Below, piece by piece: positions 19,917 through 31,355 of a DNA stretch of 64,000 nucleotides. The position numbers and the translations under genes are program-made. Under the pieces are notes generated by a model, which did no database searches, had not been told where the DNA came from, and saw only the letters and a list, made by a program, of their open reading frames with translations. Source of the DNA: Rhodobacter sp. TJ_12 (GTDB taxonomy: Bacteria; Pseudomonadota; Alphaproteobacteria; Rhodobacterales; Rhodobacteraceae); assembly GCF_020023995.1 (NCBI RefSeq), contig NZ_NRRD01000004.1, forward strand, positions 62,001 through 126,000, read 5' to 3'. Numbering within the stretch: position 1 is the stretch's first letter; each line of letters opens with the position of its first letter.

Positions 19917-21743
19917 ATGACCCAGACCGATACCCTGCCGCCGCTTGATCCCACGCTTGCGCGGGTGACCGCGCGCATTCGCGCCCGCTCGGCCGCGCGC
20001 CGCGCCGATTATCTGGCCCGCATCGATGCCGCCGCCGCCGCAGGCCCCGCCCGCGCGCATCTGACCTGTGGCAACCAAGCCCATGCCTATGCGGCAATGG
20101 GCAGCGATCAGGAGGCGCTGGCCAAGGGGCGCGCGCCCAATGTGGGGATCGTCACCGCCTATAACGATATGCTGTCCGCCCATGCGCCCTATGGCGATTA
20201 CCCGGCCCAGATCAAAGCGGCGTTGCGCGACATTGGCGCCACCGCGCAGGTGGCGGGCGGCGTGCCGGCGATGTGCGACGGCGTCACCCAAGGCCAGCCG
20301 GGGATGGAACTGAGCTTGTTTTCGCGCGATGTGATCGCACTGGCCGCCGGTGTCGCGCTGTCCCACAACACCTTCGACGCGGCGCTTTACCTCGGCATTT
20401 GCGACAAGATCGTGCCGGGGCTGGTCATGGCCGCGGCCACCTTTGGGCATATTCCGGCGGTGTTCCTGCCTGCCGGGCCGATGCCTGCGGGGCTGCCCAA
20501 TGACGAAAAGGCGAAGGTGCGCCAGCAATTCGCCACCGGCGAGGTGGGGCGCGATAAGCTGATGGAAGCCGAGATGGCCTCGTATCACGCGCCGGGCACC
20601 TGCACCTTTTACGGCACTGCCAATACCAACCAGATGCTGATGGAATTCATGGGGCTGCATCTGCCGGGGTCGAGCTTTGTGAACCCGGGCACCGATCTGC
20701 GCCAAGCGCTGACCGTGGCGGGCGCAAAACGCGCCGCCGAGATCACCGCGCTTGGCAATGGCTTCCGCCCGGTGGGCCGGGTGCTGGATGAGCGCGCCTT
20801 TGTGAACGGGCTTGTCGGGCTGATGGCGACGGGGGGCTCCACCAACCTTGTGCTGCACCTGCCCGCAATGGCCCGCGCCGCCGGGATCGAGCTTGACCTC
20901 GAAGATTTTGACGAAATTTCCTCGGTCGTGCCGCTGATGGCCAAGGTCTATCCGAACGGTCTGGCCGATGTGAACGCCTTCCATGCGGCGGGCGGGCTAC
21001 AATTCCTGATCCGGCATCTGCTGGGGGCGGGGCTGTTGCACGCAGATGCCGCCACCGTCTGGGGCGACAGCATGGCCGATTACACCAAAGAGCCGAAGCT
21101 GATCGACGGCGCCCTAACATGGGTCGAAGGCCCCACAGACAGCCAAAATGACAAGATCCTGCGCCCGGTGGCCGAAGGCTTTGCGCTCACCGGCGGGCTG
21201 AAACAGCTTTCGGGCAATCTGGGACGCGGGGTAATCAAAGTGTCCGCCGTCGCGCCCGAGCGCCATGTGATCGAAGCCCCCGCGCGGGTGTTCCACGACC
21301 AAGAGGCTGTGAAAACCGCCTTCAAAGCCGGGGAGTTCACCACCGACACCGTGGTTGTCGTGCGGTTCCAAGGCCCGCAGGCCAATGGCATGCCGGAATT
21401 GCACTCGCTCACCCCCACCCTGTCGGTGCTGCAAGATCGTGGGTTGAAGGTCGCGCTTGTCACCGATGGGCGGATGTCGGGGGCGTCGGGCAAAGTGCCT
21501 GCCGCGATCCATGTCTCGCCCGAGGCGACCTGCGCGGGCCCGATTGCCAAGCTGATCGATGGCGATATCGTGCGCTTGGATGCGGTCGCGGGCACACTGG
21601 ACTGCCTCAGCGAAGGCTTTGACAGCCGCCCCCCTGCGCAGCCCGATCTGAGCGCGAACAGCCATGGTCTGGGGCGCGAGCTTTTTGAAACCTTCCGCCG
21701 CACTGTCGGCCCCGCGACATCGGGCGCCAGCAGCGTTCTATGA
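19917..21743 (+). CDS. edd: 6-phosphogluconate dehydratase
   Basis: First Entner-Doudoroff enzyme: it dehydrates 6-phosphogluconate to KDPG using a [4Fe-4S] cluster. 608 residues, normal length for Edd of the IlvD/Edd family. Motifs include [15 protein letters not shown] (cluster Cys), [27 protein letters not shown] and [16 protein letters not shown]. Followed after about 100 bases by eda, with no terminator between them. Confidence 0.98.
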   Translation: MTQTDTLPPLDPTLARVTARIRARSAARRADYLARIDAAAAAGPARAHLTCGNQAHAYAAMGSDQEALAKGRAPNVGIVTAYNDMLSAHAPYGDYPAQIKAALRDIGATAQVAGGVPAMCDGVTQGQPGMELSLFSRDVIALAAGVALSHNTFDAALYLGICDKIVPGLVMAAATFGHIPAVFLPAGPMPAGLPNDEKAKVRQQFATGEVGRDKLMEAEMASYHAPGTCTFYGTANTNQMLMEFMGLHLPGSSFVNPGTDLRQALTVAGAKRAAEITALGNGFRPVGRVLDERAFVNGLVGLMATGGSTNLVLHLPAMARAAGIELDLEDFDEISSVVPLMAKVYPNGLADVNAFHAAGGLQFLIRHLLGAGLLHADAATVWGDSMADYTKEPKLIDGALTWVEGPTDSQNDKILRPVAEGFALTGGLKQLSGNLGRGVIKVSAVAPERHVIEAPARVFHDQEAVKTAFKAGEFTTDTVVVVRFQGPQANGMPELHSLTPTLSVLQDRGLKVALVTDGRMSGASGKVPAAIHVSPEATCAGPIAKLIDGDIVRLDAVAGTLDCLSEGFDSRPPAQPDLSANSHGLGRELFETFRRTVGPATSGASSVL

Positions 21744-21841
21744 CTTCCCCCCGCGCGTCTTTTGCGTCTTTATGACCGCAACAAACGTGCCTGCCCGCCC
21801 CATTGCGGGGCTAGGCCCGCCCAACCTGACAGGAGGCTTCC

Positions 21842-22492
21842 ATGACCCCCGCCGCCCAATCCGCCGCCGCCCGCGACATTTGCGCGATGGCCCCCATCGT
21901 TCCGGTGATCGTGGTGTCTGACACCGCCCATGCCGCGCCGCTGGCGCAGGCTTTGGTGGCCGGCGGCCTGCCCGCGCTTGAGGTAACCTTGCGCACCCCC
22001 TGCGCGCTGGAAGCGATCCGCGCCATGGCCGATGTCGAAGGCGGCATCGTCGGCGCGGGCACCTTGCTGAGCCCCGCCGATGTCAAAGCGGCCAAAGCCG
22101 CAGGCGCGCGCTTTGGCGTGGCACCGGGGCTGACCGACAGCCTTGTGAAGGCCTGCGAAGATGAAGGCCTGCCGCTTTTGCCGGGCGCCGTCACCGCCTC
22201 GGAGGTGATGTATGCGCTTGAACTGGGCTATGACATGTTGAAATTCTTCCCCGCCGCCACTTCGGGCGGGGCGCCCGCGCTTAAGGCGATTGGTGCACCG
22301 ATGCCGCAAGCCAGCTTTTGCCCCACCGGCGGGGTCAGCCTGAAAAATGCCCGCGATTACCTAAGCTTGCCGAACGTTCTTTGCGCGGGTGGCTCTTGGG
22401 TGGCACCCGCTGGCATGATGAATGCCGGCAATTGGACCGGGATCGAGGCGCTTGCGCGCGAGGCCGCCGCCCTGTCACGCGCCAAGGGTTAA
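21842..22492 (+). CDS. eda: 2-dehydro-3-deoxyphosphogluconate aldolase
   Basis: Cleaves KDPG to pyruvate and glyceraldehyde-3-phosphate. 216-residue class I aldolase: catalytic Glu in LEVTLRTP, Schiff-base Lys in YDMLKFFPA, and a phosphate-binding end around FCPTGGVS. AGGAGG lies 6 bases before the ATG. It completes the route zwf-pgl-edd-eda present within 6 kb. Confidence 0.98.
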   Translation: MTPAAQSAAARDICAMAPIVPVIVVSDTAHAAPLAQALVAGGLPALEVTLRTPCALEAIRAMADVEGGIVGAGTLLSPADVKAAKAAGARFGVAPGLTDSLVKACEDEGLPLLPGAVTASEVMYALELGYDMLKFFPAATSGGAPALKAIGAPMPQASFCPTGGVSLKNARDYLSLPNVLCAGGSWVAPAGMMNAGNWTGIEALAREAAALSRAKG

Positions 22493-22497
22493 GCCCT

Positions 22498-22517
22498 AGG
22501 GGGTAAGCGCCCCCTTT
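22498..22517 (+). terminator. terminator of edd-eda
   Basis: AGGGGG (22498-22503) pairs with CCCCCT (22510-22515) around a 6-base loop, followed by a short T run. It starts 6 bases after the eda stop. Confidence 0.6.
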
Positions 22518-22529
22518 CAACGCGCCGTT

Positions 22530-22802
22530 TCAGACAGGAGCCCCCCGCCCCGCCCGGCCACCGCGCCGGGCCGGTTTCGGCTGGGCGCGGCTCAATCCCT
22601 CGGTCAACAAAGCCGTCATGGGGTGATCGGGCGCGCCCGCATAGGCCGCCATCACGGTGCGCATTGCCGCGGCCTGATCGGCCCCCATCGGCAGGCTCAG
22701 CGCCCAATCGGTGAAAATCGAGCGGCATTCGGCATCGCTGATCCCCTCGATCCGGTAGCTTTCGCGGATCAGCCCCTTCGGATCTGCCTCGGTCAGGTTC
22801 AT
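22530..22802 (-). CDS. small hypothetical protein downstream of glnE
   Basis: 90 residues, acidic in the first half (SYRIEGISDAECRSIF) with a basic Gly/Arg-rich tail. No known domain is recognised. It begins 16 bases after glnE ends on the same strand, so the two are probably cotranscribed. Codon use looks like its neighbours, and the N-terminal MNLTEADPKG with a start near glnE supports a real gene. Confidence 0.7.
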   Translation of the reverse strand: MNLTEADPKGLIRESYRIEGISDAECRSIFTDWALSLPMGADQAAAMRTVMAAYAGAPDHPMTALLTEGLSRAQPKPARRGGRAGRGAPV

Positions 22803-22817
22803 CGCGGATTTCCCTTT

Positions 22818-25589
22818 TTACGCCAGCGCGCGTTCAACGATCTGCGCCACTTCGGATGTGGTCCGCGCCAGCCGTTCGGCAAGGGCATCCAGATGATCGG
22901 CATCGGCTTCGCGCAGCAAAAACGCCCGTCCGCCCTCGCCGATCGCTTCCATATCCAACGGCCGGTCGGTCAGCAAGCGCCCCCCCGCCTGAAGCCGCCA
23001 TAGAAACCGATAGGCCGAGGCCAACCGTTCCCCCTCTTCCTTGCTGATATAGCCCTCGCGGGGCCCAAGGCGCAGTTGCGCCTCCACCCGCCGCGCCGTG
23101 GCGCCCGCGCGCAGCGCAAAGCTTTGCGCCAGCAATTCGATATCTTGCAACCGGCCCGGGCCGATCTTGGCCTCCCATGCGCCATCGGGGGCCTTGGCCG
23201 CAAAAATCCGCGCCCGCATCTGCGCCAGATCGGGCAGCACCTTCTCCGCCGCCCCCTTGGCTTGCAAGACCGCCGCGCGCACCGCCTCGACATCCGCGCC
23301 CAAGCCGGTATCGCCCACCAAGACCCGTGCCCGGGTCAGCGCCAAATGCTCCCAGGTCCAGGCTTCTTCCATCTGGTAGGCGCGAAAACTGTCAAGCGAC
23401 ACCGCCACCGGCCCCTGCCGCCCCGAGGGGCGCAGCCGCATATCCACCTCATACAACCGGCCCTCGGGCGTGGGCGCGGTCAGCGCGGTGATAAAGGCCT
23501 GCGTCAGCCGCGCGAAATAGGGCCGCGTGGCCAAGGGTTTCGGCCCGTCGGACCCTTCTGCCCCCTGCGCATCATAAATCACGATCAGATCGAGATCGGA
23601 GGCCGCGTTAAGCCGTTCAGCCCCAAGGCTGCCCATCCCCACCACAACCGCACCCCGCCCCGGTGCGGGGCCATGTTTACGGGCGAATTCCGCGCCGACC
23701 TCAGGCCAAAGGGCCGCCACCGCCGCCCCGGCTATATCGGCATATTGCTTGGCGGCCTCGCCCGCATCGGCCAGCCCGCGCAGGTGGTGCACGCCGACCC
23801 GGAACCGCAACTCCTTGGCCCAGCGCCGCGCCGCATCCAGCTTTTGTTCGTAATCCGGCGCCGCCGCCAGGGCCACGATCAGATCTTCTTGCAGCTTGGC
23901 CTGCCCCGGCCAGGCTTCAAAGAAGGTGCCGCCCAAAACCGCATCCAAAACCCCGGCATTGCGGCTGAGATGCGCAGCCAGCCCCGGTGCGGTGGCGCAA
24001 ATATCCACGATCAGGTCGATCAGTTGCGGATTCGCCTCAAACAGCGAAAACAACTGCACCCCGGCGGGCAACCGCGCCAAGAAACCGTCGAACTGGCGAA
24101 GTGCTTCCTCCGGGCAGGCCGCGCGCCCCATTCGGCCCAGAATCTCCGGTTCGATGCGGCGAAAGATCACCTGTGCCCGTTCGGAGCGCAGCGCCGGATA
24201 GGCGCGCCAACCCTCAACGATGGCGGCCTCGGTCTCGCTCAGGTCGGGGCGTTGCGCCTCTGCCCCGGGGGCAAAGAAGGCGCCCGTCAGTTCTTCGACC
24301 CGCTCCAGCCGTTCCTTCAGACGCGCGGTCCACGCCGCCACATCGCCCTCGCCCATCATATAGGCGATCCGCGCGATCCCCTCTTGCGCGCTTGGCATCA
24401 ACTGGGTCTGGGCATCGTTGACCATTTGAATGCGATGCTCGATCTCGCGATGTTCGCGGTAGTGTTCGGTCAATTCGCGCGCCACATCGGCAGGCACCCA
24501 GCCTTTTACCGCCAGCTTGGCCAAGCCGCCCACGGTAGAGCGGTCGCGCAAATCCGCGTCGCGCCCGCCCGCAATCAATTGCCGGGTCTGGGTGAAAAAC
24601 TCGATCTCGCGGATGCCGCCCTGCCCCAGCTTCATATTATGGCCCGGCACCTCGATCCGCCCGCCCAGCCCCTTATGGGCGCGGATACGCAGCCGCATGT
24701 CATGGGCATCTTCAATCGCCGCGAAATCCAGATGCTTGCGCCACACGAAGGGGATAAGCGTTTGCAAGAACCGCTCTCCTGCCGCGATATCGCCACCGCA
24801 AGGCCGCGCCTTGATATAGGCGGCCCGTTCCCAGGTGCGCCCCTCGGCCTCGTAATAAAGTTCCGCCGCCCCCATCGAAATGCAGACCGGCGTGACAGAG
24901 GCATCGGGGCGCAGCCGCAGATCGGTGCGAAACACATAGCCCTCGGCGGTGATGTCATTGAGCATCGCCGCCATCTTGCGGGTCACCCGAATAAAGGCCG
25001 CGCGCGCCTCCATCCGGTCATCGGGCGCGAATTGGGTTTCATCGAACAGGCAAATCAGATCGATGTCAGAGGAATAATTGAGCTCAAACGCCCCCATCTT
25101 GCCCATCGCCAAAGCGACCATACCGCCCGCCGTTTCGGCATCTTGCGCGGTTTTGCCGGGCAGCTTGCCGCGGCGGATTTCCTCGGCCACCAGCAGACGC
25201 AGCGCCAGCGTGACCGCCGTATCGGCCAAAAGCGTCAGCGCCCATGTCACCCGTTCAAGCGACCACGCTCCGCCCAGATCGCACAAAGCCGCGAGCGCCG
25301 CGACCCGGCGTTTGGCGCGGCGCAATTCCACGTCCAGCGCATCAAGCGCGACGCCGTCCAACCGTGCGATCTCGGCGCCGAAAGCGGCCAGCGGATCGCC
25401 CGAAAGCGCCGCCTTGAGCCAATCTTCCTCGCGCAGCAAAAGCCCCGCCAAATAGGGCGAACAGCCTGCCGTGCCCTGCACAAGGCTCTGCACCTCGGGG
25501 GCAAAATCGCCATAATGCGCGGCGACATCGGCGCCACGGGCGGGATCGAAGGCAATCGGTTGCCGGGTCAGGCTGGCTGCAAAACTCAT
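22818..25589 (-). CDS. glnE: bifunctional glutamine synthetase adenylyltransferase/deadenylase
   Basis: Controls glutamine synthetase by adding or removing AMP in response to PII. 923 residues with two nucleotidyltransferase halves, each followed by a helical domain. The metal-binding motifs are YSSDIDLICLFDE in the N-terminal (deadenylase) half and NAASDLDLIVIYD in the C-terminal (adenylylating) half; the N-terminal GQGGIREIEFF segment is also intact. Normal family length. No regulator or PII gene lies next to it. Confidence 0.97.
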   Translation of the reverse strand: MSFAASLTRQPIAFDPARGADVAAHYGDFAPEVQSLVQGTAGCSPYLAGLLLREEDWLKAALSGDPLAAFGAEIARLDGVALDALDVELRRAKRRVAALAALCDLGGAWSLERVTWALTLLADTAVTLALRLLVAEEIRRGKLPGKTAQDAETAGGMVALAMGKMGAFELNYSSDIDLICLFDETQFAPDDRMEARAAFIRVTRKMAAMLNDITAEGYVFRTDLRLRPDASVTPVCISMGAAELYYEAEGRTWERAAYIKARPCGGDIAAGERFLQTLIPFVWRKHLDFAAIEDAHDMRLRIRAHKGLGGRIEVPGHNMKLGQGGIREIEFFTQTRQLIAGGRDADLRDRSTVGGLAKLAVKGWVPADVARELTEHYREHREIEHRIQMVNDAQTQLMPSAQEGIARIAYMMGEGDVAAWTARLKERLERVEELTGAFFAPGAEAQRPDLSETEAAIVEGWRAYPALRSERAQVIFRRIEPEILGRMGRAACPEEALRQFDGFLARLPAGVQLFSLFEANPQLIDLIVDICATAPGLAAHLSRNAGVLDAVLGGTFFEAWPGQAKLQEDLIVALAAAPDYEQKLDAARRWAKELRFRVGVHHLRGLADAGEAAKQYADIAGAAVAALWPEVGAEFARKHGPAPGRGAVVVGMGSLGAERLNAASDLDLIVIYDAQGAEGSDGPKPLATRPYFARLTQAFITALTAPTPEGRLYEVDMRLRPSGRQGPVAVSLDSFRAYQMEEAWTWEHLALTRARVLVGDTGLGADVEAVRAAVLQAKGAAEKVLPDLAQMRARIFAAKAPDGAWEAKIGPGRLQDIELLAQSFALRAGATARRVEAQLRLGPREGYISKEEGERLASAYRFLWRLQAGGRLLTDRPLDMEAIGEGGRAFLLREADADHLDALAERLARTTSEVAQIVERALA

Positions 25590-25714
25590 GGCGCTACAGT
25601 AGCCACCGCGCGAAAGCCGTCAATCACTCCTTCACCCGGCCCCGCGTCTTCATCGCACCAACGCCCCATACGGCCTTGCAAGGCGCGTCTTGGGGTTGTA
25701 TCACGCCGCCCAAC

Positions 25715-25788
25715 GCGGGTGTTGTGTAATGGTAAGACCCTAGCCTTCCAAGCTAGAGATACGGGTTCGATTCCCGTCACCCGCTCCA
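25715..25788 (+). tRNA. tRNA-Gly (anticodon TCC)
   Basis: A full cloverleaf can be drawn: acceptor GCGGGTG with CACCCGC, anticodon stem CTAGC/GCTAG with loop CTTCCAA giving anticodon TCC (25747-25749), and a T loop in GGTTCGATTCC. CCA is encoded (25786-25788). A decayed transposon begins about 165 bases downstream. Confidence 0.96.
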
Positions 25789-25951
25789 ACAGCCCCAACC
25801 CGGCCGCTTCCCCGAAATCGTCAGTCCAAGATCATGCGGCGGATGCGCCGCTTGCAGCAAAAGGGCGCCCTGTGGGCGCCCGAATTTCCTTGATCTTCCC
25901 CCAGTCAGGCCGCCCCCGCTTTGGAGCGTCGGCTTTGTGGGGCCAGTGGCT

Positions 25952-26081
25952 TTGTAGAACTACTTTGAGTTTTTCCCAAAACTCAAAATCTTCAAAAATA
26001 ACCCAGCATATTCAATGACATGAAGACACCCCTTCAGATCGTCAGGCTGAGTTTTTCCCGTAGATAGGGTAAGTTCTTCCC
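25952..26081 (+). repeat. left-end repeat array of the transposon
   Basis: Three related sites: TGAGTTTTTCCC at 25966-25977 (part of the terminal repeat), TGAGTTTTTCCC at 26048-26059 and TAAGTTCTTCCC at 26070-26081. The first is also part of a perfect hairpin, TTGAGTTTT-TCCC-AAAACTCAA (25965-25986). Confidence 0.75.
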
Positions 26082-26112
26082 GAGACACCCATCTTTTTTC
26101 CAATGCGCACAT

Positions 26113-26135
26113 AAAAAAGGCCCGCAAGGCGGGCC
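26113..26135 (-). terminator. terminator after the TniQ-like fragment
   Basis: A 7-bp GC stem (26119-26125 with 26129-26135), a 3-base loop and six T on the minus strand make a strong intrinsic terminator. Confidence 0.85.
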
Positions 26136-26172
26136 GAAAACAAGAGACTTCAGGGAGGAGGCTCGGCGCCTG

Positions 26173-26668
26173 TCAGGCCGTCCGATAAGCCAGAGCTTCA
26201 GATGGCGACAAAACCACCGCCGCGAGCCCGTGTTCTTTGGGTTTGCGGAAGGCAGGAAGCTGGCCTGCCAAGATCGCGCTCAAGATTTCGATTGTTGTCC
26301 CGGCGCCTCGTTGGCAGACATAACTGATTGGATAAAGGTCGCGACCGTTCTCGTTCGCGGCCGAAGGCAGTTCAGAAAGTTTTACGAGAAAAGCGTCGAA
26401 AGAGCGCCGCGCGAAGACCACCTGGCGTACTTCACCTCGTGCGTTGCGGGGTACGAGGGGCTCGATCATCCCCTCTGCATATAGGGTTTGCATTTGAAAC
26501 AATGAAGCGCCGATGTAATCCGCGACCTCAGCCATCGGAATGGCCGTTTCGAAATCCTGCAGGAGAGTGACAATTTCTTCGGCATCAAAACGTAGCAACC
26601 CGGCCTCCGCATCCGTCGCGCTCGCCGGCACCTTGCCCAACTTTTGAAGCAGGCGGGACATGCGCCGT
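26173..26668 (-). pseudogene. C-terminal fragment of a TniQ-like transposition protein
   Basis: About 165 codons remain. The conserved-looking pieces are a helix-turn-helix stretch (MAEVADYIGASLFQMQTLY), the FARRSFDAFL motif and an end resembling TniQ C-termini. TniQ helps choose the target in Tn7- and Tn5053-type elements. The 5' part is missing: reading upstream enters IS66 sequence in another frame. Identification rests on motif pattern only, so another HTH protein is possible. Confidence 0.55.
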
Positions 26669-27199
26669 TCACACGGGTTTGGCGTAGTTCCAAGGCAGCA
26701 ACTCTTTGATATCCGCTTGTTTGTGCCCGCCCGCAATGGCTGTCAGGACGCCGGATAGATAGCCATGAGGTTCGATCCCGTTGAGTTTGCAGGTTTCGAT
26801 CAGGGACGCGATGACCGCCCAATTTTGCGCCCCGGCATCATGGCCAGCGAAGAGCGCGTTTTTGCGGTTGAGGGCGATAGGACGGATGGTGCGCTCGACG
26901 GGGTTGGAATCCAGTTCGATGCGACCGTCGTCGAGGAACAGGATCAGCCCGTCCCAGTATTTTGCGATGTATTTCAGGGCTTCTCCGGTTGGTGATTTGG
27001 CTGAGACGCGGGCACGGCTTTGGGCAAGCCAAAGCGCGCATACGTCGATGATGGGTTTTGAGCGCTCTTGCCGAGCAGCGAGCCGTTGGTCGGCAGGCAG
27101 GCCGCGCAGATCTTTTTCGATGCGATAGAGCGCCTGGATTTGGACCAGGCCTTCCTGCGCAATCGGGGCTGTGCTGGACTGGGTGACCTCATGCAGTCT
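26669..27199 (-). pseudogene. IS66 family transposase TnpC, C-terminal fragment
   Basis: Reading minus from about 27199 to the stop at 26669 gives about 176 residues typical of the end of IS66 TnpC: an acidic segment with ELDSNPVERTIRP, the NALFAGHDAG motif and the usual ending KELLPWNYA. The N-terminal two thirds, tnpA and tnpB are absent. The fragment splits the TniQ-like and DUF6880 pieces, so an IS66 copy inserted here and then lost most of itself with flanking DNA. Confidence 0.85.
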
Positions 27200-27900
27200 G
27201 CGGCGGCCACGTCCTGCAAGATGCGCTCCAACGTGTTATTGCGATGCGCACGGGCGCGGCTTTCGCGCTCCGAGTGGCGGACATAGTCGTGCTGGGCGAG
27301 GTCCGCGGCAGAGATCGGCGCGTCAAAAGCCGCAGTCGCCTTTCCCTTCAGCGCGGCAAGCCCGTCCGGGCCAAGCGCCGGCGCAAGAACGTCAATCGCG
27401 TGATCAAAGGCGCCGTAACCATCTGCGACCGTGGCCTCAAGGATTTGCTCGGCCAAGGTCTCTGCGCTGAGCGTCAGCTGCGGGGCGATCTCGCCAATGG
27501 CCTCCATTGCGGCGCGCATCGTGTCACCAATGCTGCCCCAGCTGTCATCGGTGCGCGCATGGATACCTTCAGCGAGATGCAGCTGCGCCCAGAGCAGATC
27601 AAAGGCCAAAGACGGCGCAGTGGGCGCGATGCGGGTTGTGATCAGCTCGATAACCCCGGTCAACTCCTGCGCGAGCTTTTTCTGTGCGGGACGGTTGAGG
27701 AAACTTTGGGCCCGCCGGATCGCGGCAAAGCGCTTGCGGATATCGGCGGCCACGGCCTCGGGTCCGTCATCGGCGGCCAACGCCATGCGCACCCGACGTT
27801 GCCGCGCGGCATCCCCCTTCACTGTCTCAAGGAGAAGATCGGCCAGAGCCTCGGCGCCGAGTGCCATCAGATTGGTTTTGTTGAGCGGTTTTCCGGCCAT
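27200..27900 (-). pseudogene. truncated DUF6880-type protein
   Basis: The first about 230 residues are an intact, mostly helical Ala/Leu-rich protein beginning MAGKPLNKTNLMALG, of a type I associate with DUF6880 (uncharacterised). The frame then continues into IS66 DNA out of frame and runs on to 26974, giving a nonsense tail. A TTGACT box just upstream could be its promoter. Probably a cargo gene of the transposon, now broken. Confidence 0.6.
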
Positions 27901-27965
27901 GGCGCTGCCTTTGTATCTCCGAGGTCATCCTAGCATAACGAACGCCCCCGCAAGTCAACATATAG

Positions 27966-27986
27966 AAAAGGCGCCCATCGGGCGCC
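27966..27986 (-). terminator. terminator of the complex I subunit gene
   Basis: GGCGCCC (27970-27976) pairs with GGGCGCC (27980-27986) around ATC, with TTTTC following on minus. It lies inside the right end of the transposon, about 70 bases after the ETC subunit stop. Confidence 0.7.
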
Positions 27987-28003
27987 CTATATATATAGAC
28001 CTC

Positions 28004-28050
28004 GGGAAAAACTTAGCCTTCGTTGGGAAAAACTCAGGTTAGCTCTACAA
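28004..28050 (-). repeat. right-end repeat array of the transposon
   Basis: Two sites in inverted orientation: GGGAAAAACTTA at 28004-28015 and GGGAAAAACTCA at 28025-28036, the latter inside the terminal repeat that ends ...CTACAA at 28050. The host gene stop is only 4 bases further on. Confidence 0.75.
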
Positions 28051-28053
28051 GGC

Positions 28054-28365
28054 TCAGTGGGTCCAGTTCGCCCGGCGATTGGGTTGGAAATTCTCGCCAT
28101 AGCCCATCGGGCGAATGTTCACCGCCCGTTTGTGGGCCCCGGTCACGGTGTAGTCGATCCCGTGGCTCTTGGCATATTGCTCTGCGGCCTCGCGGCTTTC
28201 GAATTTCAACCGCACCTGGCTTTGCATATCGCCCGAGCCGGTCCAGCCCATCAGCGGGTCGATATCGCGCCCCTCAGACGGCAGGAAATCCAGATACCAC
28301 AGCCGGGTCTTGGCTTGGCCGGACTGCATCGCGTTGCGGGCAGGTTGATAGATACGTGCGCGCAT
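28054..28365 (-). CDS. ETC complex I subunit (NDUFS4-like)
   Basis: 103-residue homologue of the mitochondrial 18 kDa complex I accessory subunit NDUFS4, found in alphaproteobacteria. Family segments: [32 protein letters not shown] and the C-terminal basic stretch ending ANWTH. It probably stabilises the NADH-binding arm of complex I. GAGAGG precedes the ATG. The transposon stops at its 3' end without damaging it. Confidence 0.92.
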   Translation of the reverse strand: MRARIYQPARNAMQSGQAKTRLWYLDFLPSEGRDIDPLMGWTGSGDMQSQVRLKFESREAAEQYAKSHGIDYTVTGAHKRAVNIRPMGYGENFQPNRRANWTH

Positions 28366-28481
28366 GGGGAACCTCTCTGCTGACCTTTTGTTTCTAGCGC
28401 TTCAGGCCAAAAGCGCAAGCCTTGCATACCGCTGTGTGCCGAAATCGGCAGGCGAACAGGGTCAAAGCTACGGGAAGGGTT

Positions 28482-28534
28482 GCTACCGGCCGGGTCTGGG
28501 GAGCGAGGGGTGGGGTGGTGCCCCGGCCGGTAGC
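28482..28534. repeat. 13-bp inverted repeat around a G-rich loop
   Basis: GCTACCGGCCGGG (28482-28494) is perfectly complementary to 28522-28534. The 27-base loop is G-rich, and together with the stem end offers four G runs (GGG, GGGG, GGGG, GGGG) on plus. It sits in the 350-base gap between the ETC gene and uvrB. There is no T tract, so it is not a standard terminator. Confidence 0.7.
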
Positions 28535-28673
28535 CTATGCTGCTTGCCCGGCCACCATGCGAAACCCGCCCGGAAATCGCAAGCAGAAATGCCGCGCAAG
28601 CCATTGATATGCATGAAAAATTGGAGCATTTACCTTAACCTTTCCGCAACACTTTCCACAAGGCCTTGAAAGA

Positions 28674-28688
28674 GAACGAAAAGGGACC
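28674..28688. promoter_or_regulatory. possible LexA box upstream of uvrB
   Basis: GAAC-N7-GACC, one base off the alphaproteobacterial LexA site GAAC-N7-GAAC (GTTC-N7-GTTC on the other strand). It is 30 bases before the uvrB start. A single near match of this kind can arise by chance. Confidence 0.3.
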
Positions 28689-28717
28689 GACATTGAGGCC
28701 TGCCTCAGGAGCCCGCA

Positions 28718-30901
<2,184 letters not shown>

Positions 30902-30989
30902 CGCAAAACTCTCGCGCATAAGCTTAAAAACCTACAAAATTACACGTTTTCGGTGTATGGTCGGGGTGTTTTGACCAAGGAGTTTTCAA

Positions 30990-31355
30990 ATGAAACAACC
31001 GACCGAAAACCACCGGGACTGGTTGCGCGGCCTGCTAGAAGGGGCTCCGCGCAGTGAGATCGCGCACTGGCGCGACAGCATGCACAAGAAACTCGAATAT
31101 CTTGAACTGGCCTTGCCGGATGGCGCGCATCTGCCCGAGCCGACCCTGCAGGGCTATGATGACCCGCTGTTTTATGATGATCCGCTTTTCTATGATGACC
31201 CGCTCTTCAAGCGCATTCTGGCCAAGGACCCAAAGCGGGCCGATTGGGTCGAACGCCTTAAAATCGCGCGTCAGGTCAAGGCCGCGCGCGATCTGCTGAA
31301 GACCATGGAAGAGGTCTTAAAGACGAAAGAGCGCGACCACATCCCCCATCGCTAA
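30990..31355 (+). CDS. hypothetical protein with tandem YDDPLF repeats
   Basis: 121 residues, soluble, charged, not recognised. Residues about 56-73 are three tandem copies of YDDPLF; the C-terminal third is a Lys/Glu-rich helix. AAGGAG stands 9 bases before the ATG. It follows uvrB after 88 bases and may have its own promoter in the AT-rich gap. Confidence 0.75.
   Translation: MKQPTENHRDWLRGLLEGAPRSEIAHWRDSMHKKLEYLELALPDGAHLPEPTLQGYDDPLFYDDPLFYDDPLFKRILAKDPKRADWVERLKIARQVKAARDLLKTMEEVLKTKERDHIPHR
31155..31208 (+). repeat. three 18-bp tandem repeats in a coding region
   Basis: Units at 31155-31172, 31173-31190 and 31191-31208 differ only at a few positions, nearly all synonymous. They encode YDDPLF three times in frame. 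Confidence 0.9.

Larger units (their letters stand above)
25952..28050. mobile_element. decayed Tn7/Tn5053-like transposon with internal IS66 scar
   Basis: Imperfect inverted repeats (25952-25977 and 28025-28050) share 22 of 26 bases and each abut the tetranucleotide GGCT. Further copies of the same T(G/A)AGTT(T/C)TTCCC site follow inside each end, as in transposons whose transposase binds several terminal sites. Inside are a C-terminal TniQ-like fragment, a C-terminal IS66 tnpC fragment and a truncated DUF6880-type gene, all on minus. No complete transposase remains, so it cannot move by itself. Confidence 0.7.

Noticed and set aside
23076-26018. Long open frame (980 codons) on plus opposite glnE
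   Set aside because: It is the shadow of a GC-rich gene; glnE on minus has all family motifs, and the translation has no recognisable domain.
25715-28050. Integrative island using tRNA-Gly as attachment site
   Set aside because: No integrase and no repeat of the tRNA 3' end at the far side; the ends fit a transposon instead.
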